From NCBI GenBank assembly GCA_910589385.1, contig CAJUTU010000001.1, positions 292,987 through 311,767 of the forward strand: a stretch of 18,781 bases of DNA, written 5' to 3'. How positions within the stretch are numbered: position 1 is the stretch's first letter; each line of letters opens with the position of its first letter. The notes under the pieces are model-generated. The model was not told where the DNA came from and searched no databases. It saw nothing but the letters and a program-made list of their open reading frames with translations. A program made the position numbers and the translations under genes. Source of the DNA: an uncultured Lachnospiraceae bacterium. GTDB taxonomy: Bacteria; Bacillota; Clostridia; Lachnospirales; Lachnospiraceae. This document shows, one piece after another, positions 1 through 6,333 of the stretch.

Positions 1-761
1 CGGGTAAAAATCAGGGCATCCGATTCTTTTTTTCCCTCTTCCATATCAATCCCCCAGCTTAAATCCGCCCAGCTCTCAAAGACCTCCCTTGGATACAATA
101 ACTGTTCCAGTTTGATTCTCGTTTCCGGCAGGATACCGCCTGCAGCATACTCTTTTCCCGCTTCCTGTACATATCCCAGATATTCATTGGTCCTTTGAGA
201 TAAATCCGGTACTCTGAACAGCTCCCCCTGCCCACAAAAAACAGTGGTATAACAGTCTTTGCCGCAAATATGGTCAAACAGACTGTATACTCCGTCATAA
301 TTTCCTTCTGCAGTATAAAATCCGCATGTAGAGATCACCACCGTTTTCTTTCCACTCATATCATATCTGGAGGGATGGCTCCCATTGCCGGTCTGCTTTT
401 CATTTTCCACCATAAACGGCAGGACCATCGGGAGTTGACGGTCAATCAGATTCTTAAGGCCTCCGGGCACTGTAAAATAATAAAGCGGAAAGCTCCATAT
501 CGTGATATCCGCCCATAGCAGTTTCCGGATCACCTCCTGCATATCGTCCTGCATACAGCAAATCCCAGGTGTCTTATCCCAACAGGAAAAACAGCCAAGG
601 CAGGAATGGATATTGAGCCGGTTTACCTCAATCTCTTTCTCTTCAAAAGCTTCTTCCGCTGCTTCTACGTTCTCCCTCATTCCTGCCAGAAAAGCTTTCG
701 TCAATTGATAGGTATTGCTCTTACTGCCTTTCGGACTTCCATTGATCACAAAGACTTTCAT
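1..761 (-). CDS. NAD(P)H-dependent FMN reductase / iron-sulfur-flavoprotein-like flavodoxin-fold protein (3' end cut by window edge)
   Basis: The reading frame is open from the ATG at 761 to the window edge (253 full codons), so the C-terminus is missing. It begins with a flavodoxin-type FMN phosphate loop, GSPKGSKSNT (residues 8-17). Next comes a cysteine cluster C54-x2-C57-x2-C60-x7-C68, then an aspartate pair and a segment typical of flavodoxin_2/FMN_red proteins (WSFPLYYFTVPGGLKNLIDR, residues 89-108). The family reduces FMN, quinones or other acceptors with NAD(P)H in the cytosol; the true substrate here is unknown. The cysteine spacing resembles the compact [4Fe-4S] motif of archaeal iron-sulfur flavoproteins, but many plain FMN reductases keep a similar C-x2-C. 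I chose the ATG at 761 because GGAAAGGG lies about 9 bases upstream; an in-frame ATG at 770 is too close to that site. It overlaps the PadR gene by 41 bases, so the two are probably co-transcribed and translationally coupled. Confidence 0.85.
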   Translation of the reverse strand, partial: MKVFVINGSPKGSKSNTYQLTKAFLAGMRENVEAAEEAFEEKEIEVNRLNIHSCLGCFSCWDKTPGICCMQDDMQEVIRKLLWADITIWSFPLYYFTVPGGLKNLIDRQLPMVLPFMVENEKQTGNGSHPSRYDMSGKKTVVISTCGFYTAEGNYDGVYSLFDHICGKDCYTTVFCGQGELFRVPDLSQRTNEYLGYVQEAGKEYAAGGILPETRIKLEQLLYPREVFESWADLSWGIDMEEGKKESDALIFT

Positions 762-1305
762 TCCTCTCATCCCTTTCCAATTGTTCAATGCAGCTCTGCG
801 CCCAGTCCATGCACATCTGCATATTCCTGCGCCCATACTCCACTGTCATTCCCCAATACAGCGCTTTTTCTTTATCGCCAATATAGGCACTGTAGGCTTC
901 GATATGCTCCGGCACGGCGGTAAGGCTTTCGAGGAACAGGCTGCAGTATGATTTCAATTCCTCAAAATAACGGATATTCTCTTCTCTTGTCTGTTCTCCC
1001 ATAAAGAATACTTTCATCAGGACCGGGGTACGTGGATTCATTCCCAGATCACCGTCCGCAAGCCATCTTAACAGTTCGCGTCTGCCTTCCTCAGTAATAG
1101 AATAAATATTTTTGTCCGGCTTTCCCTTCTGAGGTACAAACGTCTTCGTCACCCACTTCTTATTTTCCAGAGTCTGCAGCTCCCGATAGATCTGGCTTGT
1201 CTGTGCTTTCCAGAAAAAATTCAGGGAATCCCGGAACGCCTGCATGATCTCATACCCTGTCATTTCATGATAATTGATCAATCCTAAAATTCCATGTTTC
1301 AGCAT
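721..1305 (-). CDS. PadR-family transcriptional regulator
   Basis: A 194-residue protein with the PadR winged-helix domain at residues 1 to about 85: it opens MLKHGILGLINYHEMTGYEI, followed by the recognition region SQIYRELQTLENKKWV and the wing ending in YSITEEGRREL. The rest is a helical C-terminal region of the Vir_act_alpha_C type (about 90-180), which forms the dimer and binds effectors in this family. PadR proteins are usually repressors, often of their own operon, and respond to phenolics or other toxic small molecules. The start is supported by GAAAGGA about 9 bases upstream. The 3' end overlaps the flavoprotein gene by 41 bases. The gene is read from a near-perfect promoter (1412-1440) whose spacer holds an inverted repeat, which suggests autorepression. 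The inducer is unknown. Nothing ties this pair to the glycan locus beyond proximity. Confidence 0.93.
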   Translation of the reverse strand: MLKHGILGLINYHEMTGYEIMQAFRDSLNFFWKAQTSQIYRELQTLENKKWVTKTFVPQKGKPDKNIYSITEEGRRELLRWLADGDLGMNPRTPVLMKVFFMGEQTREENIRYFEELKSYCSLFLESLTAVPEHIEAYSAYIGDKEKALYWGMTVEYGRRNMQMCMDWAQSCIEQLERDERNESLCDQWKSERQ

Positions 1306-1411
1306 TGGCGCATTCCTTTCATACAGTTTTTATTATCCAGTCATTCCCACGAAGCAGTGAGTCCGGTTTACATGTCTGGAAATACATTTCACTTTCATCG
1401 TTGTTTATTTG

Positions 1412-1440
1412 ATTATATTCCACTTGTAGAATATTGTCAA
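1412..1440 (-). promoter_or_regulatory. Consensus sigma-A promoter of the PadR/flavoprotein operon
   Basis: On the minus strand the -35 is TTGACA (1435-1440) and the -10 is TATAAT (1412-1417). Both are perfect consensus hexamers, 17 bases apart. Such a strong promoter is expected for a unit held off by a repressor. Confidence 0.88.
1415..1434. promoter_or_regulatory. Inverted repeat in the PadR promoter spacer, candidate PadR operator
   Basis: ATATTC-N8-GAATAT is a perfect 6-base inverted repeat that overlaps the -10 and fills the spacer of the PadR promoter. PadR dimers typically bind short inverted repeats with about 8-base centres, and occupancy here would block RNA polymerase. That it is the PadR site is inference from position and symmetry. 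Confidence 0.55.
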
Positions 1441-1467
1441 TAATATATTACTTACTGTTCACGGAAT

Positions 1468-1485
1468 CGTGCACTATGCTGCACG
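1468..1485. promoter_or_regulatory. Perfect inverted repeat upstream of the IMPase promoter, possible operator
   Basis: CGTGCA-CTATGC-TGCACG is a perfect 6-base inverted repeat with a 6-base centre. It lies between the two divergent promoters, about 22 bases upstream of the IMPase -35. There is no T-tract on either side, so it is more likely a protein site than a terminator. Confidence 0.4.
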
Positions 1486-1507
1486 GGATATATAAAGACC
1501 CATTCCA

Positions 1508-1536
1508 TTGAAATGAACGAATATTTGTGATATGAT
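1508..1536 (+). promoter_or_regulatory. Promoter of the inositol-monophosphatase-like gene
   Basis: The -35 is TTGAAA (1508-1513) and the -10 is TATGAT (1531-1536), 17 bases apart, each one base off consensus. A TG one base upstream of the -10 makes it an extended -10. It lies about 70 bases upstream of the start codon. Confidence 0.7.
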
Positions 1537-1608
1537 GGACTGCGATAATGAATAAACAGATTCTAACGAAGTTTGAATAGCGTTTTTAAAAACAAATGGA
1601 GGATAGAT

Positions 1609-2385
1609 ATGCTTGAACAGATTAAAAATGCCGTGATAGAAACCAGCCATATTATGCTGGAGGCCGCAGACGGCGAAATTGATACACTTTCCAAAGAAGG
1701 CCATGCTAATTTTGTCACGAAATACGATTCCCGGGTGCAAAAAGAGTTGTTTGACCGCCTTGCAGAAATCCTGCCTGAGGCAAAGTTTATGGGCGAGGAA
1801 GACAATGCTTCATCCTCCTTTACCGGCAAGGGGTATCTGTTTATTATTGACCCCATTGACGGAACCACAAATTTTATCCGGCAAAACCAGGCCAGCTGCA
1901 TCTCTGTAGGGCTTCTAAAAGATGGGGAAAGTGTGCTTGGAGTTGTATATAATCCTTACAAAAAAGAATTATTTTATGCGGAAAAAGGCAAAGGAGCTTT
2001 CCGAAATGGAACTCCTATACGGGTTTCCGAAGAACCTTTATCGAACAGTATCCTGCTTTTCGGCACTTCCCCATACTATGAAGAGCTCGCCAGGCCGGCA
2101 TTTGATATTGCATACCACTATTTTCGGAAATGCCTGGATCTGCGCAGGAGCGGTTCCGCCGCCATTGACCTCTGTGATATCGCCTGCGGAAGAGCAGATC
2201 TGTATTTTGAATTACGTTTAAGTCCCTGGGATTATGCGGCCGGATCTCTGATCATAAAAGAAGCGGGCGGCCATATCCACGGCTGCGGACAGACCGCCCT
2301 GCAATTTGAACATCCACAGAGCATTATCGCTTACGGAAAAGGGATTACCAGTGAGGATTTATCCTATTTTCCCACCTTTTTCTAA
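1609..2385 (+). CDS. Inositol monophosphatase family protein (Mg-dependent sugar/inositol phosphatase)
   Basis: A 258-residue protein of the normal family length. All three metal-site motifs are present: GEED (E63), DPIDGTTNF (residues 81-89, metal ligands D81 and D84) and WDYAAG (D208). The family hydrolyses phosphomonoesters such as inositol-1-phosphate, 3'-phosphoadenosine phosphates or sugar phosphates; the substrate cannot be told from these motifs. The start at 1609 is preceded by TGGAGG at a spacing of about 6 bases; an in-frame TTG at 1573 has no such site and was not used. It is a single-gene unit with its own promoter and is the only plus-strand gene in the window. It converges on the esterase gene and overlaps its last 27 bases. 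It may serve general metabolism rather than the adjoining glycan locus. Confidence 0.93.
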   Translation: MLEQIKNAVIETSHIMLEAADGEIDTLSKEGHANFVTKYDSRVQKELFDRLAEILPEAKFMGEEDNASSSFTGKGYLFIIDPIDGTTNFIRQNQASCISVGLLKDGESVLGVVYNPYKKELFYAEKGKGAFRNGTPIRVSEEPLSNSILLFGTSPYYEELARPAFDIAYHYFRKCLDLRRSGSAAIDLCDIACGRADLYFELRLSPWDYAAGSLIIKEAGGHIHGCGQTALQFEHPQSIIAYGKGITSEDLSYFPTFF

Positions 2386-3327
2386 TAATTCCTCAAAGGA
2401 GGATTTTTCTGGCAATGGCAGGGCAAAACGCTTTTTCAGCCACTCTCCGGCCAGGTCTGCCCACTTTGCCGCATCCGGATATACCTGAGATAAGGATTCT
2501 GCAGATGCCTGGTCCGAAAGTGCCAGGCCATGCGGCCCTTCTTCAAAAATGTGCAGTTCAAAAGGAATATTTTTGTCCGCCAGGGCATGTGCCATACGGA
2601 TGGAATGCTGCACCGGCACCAATTCATCCTGCGCAGTTGCCCACAAAAAAGCGGGCGGCATATTTTCCGTCACGTTTCTTGCAGGGCTCACCATTGCCAG
2701 CGTCTCATCCGAAGATTCCGGCTCTCCCAGGAACGCAGTGCTCGAAGCTGCAAAAAATGCCCTGTCCATCGGATTTCTTTTCAATACGGTTTCTTTCATA
2801 TATACATAATCGCTCAGCATATATCCGAGAATCGCTGCCGCCGGACGGAACATTTCCTTATCCTTCCCAAAATACCCACTGATCACGTCCGTGTGCCAGT
2901 TTGCCGCATACATTGCCGCATTATGTGCCCCGGCGGAAAATCCACAGACTGCGATCCTGTCCACATCTACCAGCCACGCTCCGGCATGTTCACGGATAAT
3001 CAGCATCGCCTGTCCAATCTCCCGCATGGGAGTCGGATTCTGGCAATGTTCTTTTATTGGCAGAGGCTTCGACAAATCCGGAAAATCCCCTGTACCCTCG
3101 CTATATGTAGAATATCTTAAAACAAAGGTATGATATCCCATGGACGCAAATTTCAATGCAATCGGCTCTGCTTCGCGGTCCGAGCAGTTAAAATATCCGC
3201 CTCCGGGACAGATCATGACAGCCGGACGGGCCTTTCCCCGCAAGAGTTCCGGCGAATCCTGTAATAGATATGTCGTCAACGTTACATCTGCTCTATTTTC
3301 ATATAATTTGATCACACTTGTCTGCAT
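2359..3327 (-). CDS. Alpha/beta-hydrolase esterase (acetyl-xylan-esterase / BD-FAE-like)
   Basis: A 322-residue alpha/beta hydrolase of the Aes / bacterial feruloyl-or-acetyl esterase type. An oxyanion-hole motif PGGGY (41-45) takes the place of the usual HGGG. The nucleophile elbow GFSAG places Ser131; the catalytic acid is probably Asp234 (TAQDELVP) and the histidine His266 (GPHGLA). The family removes acetyl or aromatic acyl groups from sugars and glycosides. No signal peptide is visible, so it should be cytosolic. The start at 3327 has AGGAG about 10 bases upstream; an upstream in-frame start at 3366 lacks one. It follows the first GH78 by 96 bases on the same strand and probably ends the symporter-GH78-esterase operon. 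Its last 27 bases overlap the convergent IMPase gene. Acyl specificity is inference. Confidence 0.88.
   Translation of the reverse strand: MQTSVIKLYENRADVTLTTYLLQDSPELLRGKARPAVMICPGGGYFNCSDREAEPIALKFASMGYHTFVLRYSTYSEGTGDFPDLSKPLPIKEHCQNPTPMREIGQAMLIIREHAGAWLVDVDRIAVCGFSAGAHNAAMYAANWHTDVISGYFGKDKEMFRPAAAILGYMLSDYVYMKETVLKRNPMDRAFFAASSTAFLGEPESSDETLAMVSPARNVTENMPPAFLWATAQDELVPVQHSIRMAHALADKNIPFELHIFEEGPHGLALSDQASAESLSQVYPDAAKWADLAGEWLKKRFALPLPEKSSFEELLEKGGKIG
2390..2408 (+). terminator. Short hairpin with T-tract, possible terminator of the IMPase gene
   Basis: TCCTC-AAAG-GAGGA is followed directly by TTTTT on the plus strand, five bases after the IMPase stop codon. The stem is only 5 bp, and the site lies inside the 3' coding end of the convergent esterase. 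It may be a weak terminator or chance. Confidence 0.4.
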
Positions 3328-3423
3328 AGCCTGATCTCTCCTTTTCCTATTTTCATGCATAACCACTTTATACTGTCTTTATTGTGAACTAAAAATCCAA
3401 TGCGGTTTCCATCAGATCCCCTC
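3328..3423. other. 96-base gap between the first GH78 and the esterase
   Basis: The gap is AT-rich. On the minus strand it contains TTCACA and TATAAA-like hexamers, but at a spacing too short (10 bases) for a promoter. I see no convincing terminator. Read-through from the GH78 gene is the simplest view. Confidence 0.5.
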
Positions 3424-6213
3424 TTATTCCCCTGCGGTCATATCTGACAATTCCGTGATTGCCTGCTGCAGCTTCTCCGGCTCAAAGGGCAGAAATCCCT
3501 TATAAGAGATATCTTCCAGTGTGTTTGCCCCCAGTTCCGGGTCGCCTGACGCCGCAATCCCGGCAATGGCCGGTGCGTACTTTGCCAGCACTCCCATGGC
3601 TTTCCCGTCTGCGGCAAGGCGGTTCAAGGTCGTATCTTTGCTGTATGGTTTCCGGTAATCTCTCTTAGGCACATAGGAATATTCGTAGGTTCCTGCTCCC
3701 AACGTCATGCTCTTCTCTGTATATCCCGGAAGTTCCACCACTGCCTCACAGTTGAACGGAACTTCCACCTGCACATGCATTTTTCCATCCTCACAAATTT
3801 CGTAATTGCACACATAGTTTCCGGAAACCGAATGATAGCTGCATTCCAGTCTGCGCAGGCGGATATCCGGGTGCGGTGCAATCACTGCTTTCGCAAATCC
3901 AGGTTCCAGCGGACGGATGCCTGCTGCGTAAGCATACACGAATTCCATAACAGAGCCGTAGGAGTAATGGTTCAAAGAATTCATGCCGGTATCGCTGATC
4001 GTCCCGTCCTCTCCCACGGAATTCCATCTCTCCCAGATCGTGGTCGCGCCCAGATTGACGCTGTACAGCCAGCTTGGGAATCCTTCTTTCAGCAGGAAAT
4101 CATAGGCCAGTTCAAACAGCCCTGCTTCTGCCAGGACCGTACACAGCAGCGGAGCGCCCACGAAACCGCATTTGATCTGGTTACAGTCATTTTTCAGACG
4201 AAGCTTAAACTGGTCGATTACCTTCTGGCGGTCAATATACACATGATATTTCAATGCGATCACATAAGCAGCCTGAGTGTCGATGGCAAGCCTTCCGCTT
4301 GGGGTATAGAACTCTTGTAAGACTGCCGCATAGATTTTCTCTTCCAGTTCTTTATAACGCTTTGCGTCTTCGTCTTTTCCAAGACGCTCTGCCGCCTCCC
4401 GGACGATCTGAACGGAACGGTAATAATAGACAGACGCCACATAATCATCATTGGTACTACCCTTAAAGCTGGTAGGCGTGGATCCGTCCAGCGCCAGCCA
4501 GTCTCCGAAATGAAACCCGAAATTGTACAAATACTGTCTGCCCCTGGCTGCATCCTGGCGGTCGATATACTCCACCCAGTCCTGCATCATCGGGTAGCAG
4601 TACTCCAATTCCTCCATATTTCCATAATACTGATAGAGCACATTCGGGATAAATGTAGCCACATCCCCCCATACACTGCCGCAGTCCGGTTTATGCCCGA
4701 TATTGGGCACATAATTGGCAATCCCTCCGTCCAGGAATTTCTGCTCATCCCGCAGGTCTTTCATGAATTTATGGAAAAACGCCCTGGTATCCATGTGGTA
4801 GCTTGCCGTCGGCGCAAAAACCTGCGCGTCCCCGGTCCAGCCCAGACGCTCGCTTCTCTGCGGACAGTCTGTAGGCATGTCGATAAAATTCCCTTTCAGG
4901 CCCCATACGGTATTTTCATACAGCCGGTTGATCTTCTCATGGTTGGTCTTAATATATCCTGTTCTCTCAATCTTTGAATATAACACCTTTCCTATAAAGG
5001 CTTCTTTTTTACATTCTCCCGGCCATCCGGTCACACGGATATAACGGAATCCGAAAAATGTAAAATGAGGACGGATTTTTTTCGCCGTACCGTCGGAAAC
5101 ATAGGTAAACTTCGACTCTGCATCCCGGTAATTTCCATGGTAGAAATTGCCCTCCTGCAAAATCTCGGCACATTCCAGTGTGATTTTTGTTCCTTTTGGG
5201 AAATCCGCGTCAAACTCCACAAAACCGGCAAAATTCTGCCCGAAATCCAACACCGTCTCCCCTGCCGGAGTCTGGATGACTTCCTGCACTTCCAGTTCTT
5301 CCATAGCCAGCACCGGAAGGCTCAGACGATCCATCAGGTGGCTCTTTTCCAGATTCTTCGTGCCCTCGTCCTCCTCCGGGCGCTCCAGTACCGCTGCTGG
5401 TTTCCAAGGATTTTTCTTCCCCTCCCAGAGCAGTTCATCGAAAATCTCACCGTCATAGATTCCAGAGTCTTCGATCAGAGACCCTTGGTACTCCCAGCTT
5501 TCGTCTGTGCAGACTACTTCTTCGGAACCATCCTCGTATTCGATATGCAGCTCCGCGATCGCCGCCATGCGGTCTCCATAATTATTTTTCTGTAATTCCA
5601 GACCGAACAGGCCCATGTACCAGCCCTTTCCAAGCAGGAACTCCAGGGTATTCTCCCCCTGTTCCAGCCCGTCCGCAGTAAATGTCAGCACCTGGATGTT
5701 GGTCTCATACTGATTCACATATGGGGCAAGATACTCATTTCCAAGTTTCTTACCGTTCAGATAGAGTTCAAACATTCCCACGCCGGTTCCGTAGATACGC
5801 GCTCTCCTGACAGGTTTTTCCACGGAAAACACCTTGCGCAGCACCGGATGGAATGTGTCTTCTTTTGCAGCCGCGATCCACTGTGCCTGCCACGCCTCCT
5901 GCATCTTTCCTGTCTCAAAAATACATGTCTCGCTGACAGCCGAATCTCCCTGGTCCCCGGTCACTGTCACACGATAATAGTAAGTAGTCCTGGGTTTTAA
6001 ATCCAGGATCAGCTTTTCTCCCTGCTGTTTTAAATCCTGTCCCTCTTTGCAGTAGAAAATCTGCTCAAAATCCTCATCCAGGCTGACCTCAATCTTTGCG
6101 TTTTTTTGCTTTTGGCTCTTTGTATCTGTCACTTTCCAGGAACAGATCACATTTTCCAAATAAAAGCCGATCGGATCAGAAACACCGTTTATTTTAACTT
6201 CTTGGATTTTCAT
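3424..6213 (-). CDS. Alpha-L-rhamnosidase, GH78, with extra C-terminal helical tail
   Basis: A 929-residue enzyme that removes terminal alpha-L-rhamnose by inversion. The N-terminal beta-sandwich regions (about 1-400) resemble Bac_rhamnosid_N domains (YGTGVGMFELYLNGKKLGNE). The alpha/alpha-barrel catalytic domain follows, with DCPQRSERLGWTGD at 449-462: Asp449, the general acid Glu455, Trp459 and Asp462 match the Streptomyces avermitilis GH78 catalytic set. TTIWERWNS gives the general base, Glu728. A C-terminal beta-domain comes next (about 780-850). Residues 857-929 form an extra segment absent from the other GH78 here. There is no signal peptide, so it is cytosolic. The start at 6213 has AAGGAAG about 7 bases upstream; a GTG at 6258 lacks one. 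It lies 120 bases downstream of the symporter gene, with a hairpin in the gap. GH78 assignment is firm; the exact linkage is unknown. Confidence 0.96.
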   Translation of the reverse strand: MKIQEVKINGVSDPIGFYLENVICSWKVTDTKSQKQKNAKIEVSLDEDFEQIFYCKEGQDLKQQGEKLILDLKPRTTYYYRVTVTGDQGDSAVSETCIFETGKMQEAWQAQWIAAAKEDTFHPVLRKVFSVEKPVRRARIYGTGVGMFELYLNGKKLGNEYLAPYVNQYETNIQVLTFTADGLEQGENTLEFLLGKGWYMGLFGLELQKNNYGDRMAAIAELHIEYEDGSEEVVCTDESWEYQGSLIEDSGIYDGEIFDELLWEGKKNPWKPAAVLERPEEDEGTKNLEKSHLMDRLSLPVLAMEELEVQEVIQTPAGETVLDFGQNFAGFVEFDADFPKGTKITLECAEILQEGNFYHGNYRDAESKFTYVSDGTAKKIRPHFTFFGFRYIRVTGWPGECKKEAFIGKVLYSKIERTGYIKTNHEKINRLYENTVWGLKGNFIDMPTDCPQRSERLGWTGDAQVFAPTASYHMDTRAFFHKFMKDLRDEQKFLDGGIANYVPNIGHKPDCGSVWGDVATFIPNVLYQYYGNMEELEYCYPMMQDWVEYIDRQDAARGRQYLYNFGFHFGDWLALDGSTPTSFKGSTNDDYVASVYYYRSVQIVREAAERLGKDEDAKRYKELEEKIYAAVLQEFYTPSGRLAIDTQAAYVIALKYHVYIDRQKVIDQFKLRLKNDCNQIKCGFVGAPLLCTVLAEAGLFELAYDFLLKEGFPSWLYSVNLGATTIWERWNSVGEDGTISDTGMNSLNHYSYGSVMEFVYAYAAGIRPLEPGFAKAVIAPHPDIRLRRLECSYHSVSGNYVCNYEICEDGKMHVQVEVPFNCEAVVELPGYTEKSMTLGAGTYEYSYVPKRDYRKPYSKDTTLNRLAADGKAMGVLAKYAPAIAGIAASGDPELGANTLEDISYKGFLPFEPEKLQQAITELSDMTAGE
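3427..3645 (-). other. C-terminal helical tail of the first GH78 (residues 857-929)
   Basis: After the beta-domain the protein continues for 73 residues with predicted helices. Key features are YSKDTTLNRLAADGKAMGVL, then KYAPAI, then NTLEDI and a final PEKLQQAITEL. The pattern (a TTL start, an LA-DG-AxxVLxKYxP helix, a TLEDI turn, a last helix) recalls the small DUF1858-like helical fold. It also resembles short tails I recall on other clostridial sugar enzymes, which is memory, not a search. Its role is unknown; oligomerisation or docking is possible. Confidence 0.5.
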
Positions 6214-6246
6214 GATAATCTTCCTTTCCTTTTGTATATGGGAAAA

Positions 6247-6280
6247 GAGTATTCCCACAGTCCGTGCCTGGAAAATACTC
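6247..6280 (-). repeat. Intercistronic hairpin between the symporter and the first GH78
   Basis: On the minus strand GAGTATT and AATACTC pair perfectly (7 bp), extended by TCC/GGG-type pairs, around a loop of about 13 bases. It is followed by TTTTCC. It could act as a weak terminator or attenuator, or as an mRNA-processing stop, giving different levels of symporter and glycosidase. It ends about 34 bases upstream of the GH78 start codon. Confidence 0.55.
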
Positions 6281-6299
6281 TCCCTCCTTATACGTCATG

Positions 6300-6315
6300 A
6301 AAAAAATATTTTTTT
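6300..6315. repeat. A7-TA-T7 palindrome downstream of the symporter
   Basis: A perfect 16-base A/T palindrome lies 18 bases past the symporter stop codon. As RNA it would be a very weak stem. It may help transcript release together with the hairpin at 6247-6280, or be a bent-DNA tract. Confidence 0.35.
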
Positions 6316-6333
6316 AGGTTTTCGTTCCCTTAA

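Larger units (their letters stand above)
1306..1608. other. Divergent intergenic region between the PadR gene and the IMPase gene
   Basis: This 303-base gap holds back-to-back promoters: one on the minus strand for the PadR operon (1412-1440) and one on the plus strand for the IMPase gene (1508-1536). A perfect inverted repeat lies between them (1468-1485). The PadR transcript would have a leader of about 100 bases (1306 to about 1405), in which I see no recognisable riboswitch. No credible small gene is seen here. Confidence 0.75.

Noticed and set aside
1573..1608. A TTG start for the IMPase gene 12 codons upstream
   Set aside because: The extra residues would be encoded across the GGAGG site of the better ATG at 1609.
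2415..3334. Several plus-strand open frames opposite the esterase
   Set aside because: They are antisense to a gene with a complete catalytic triad and have no recognisable domain or good ribosome binding site.
3328..3366. An upstream in-frame start for the esterase
   Set aside because: It has no ribosome binding site, while the start at 3327 has AGGAG at a suitable distance.
6214..6258. A GTG start at 6258 that would lengthen the first GH78 by 15 residues
   Set aside because: No ribosome binding site precedes it, it lies in the hairpin, and the ATG at 6213 has a good site and aligns with the N-terminus of the second GH78.
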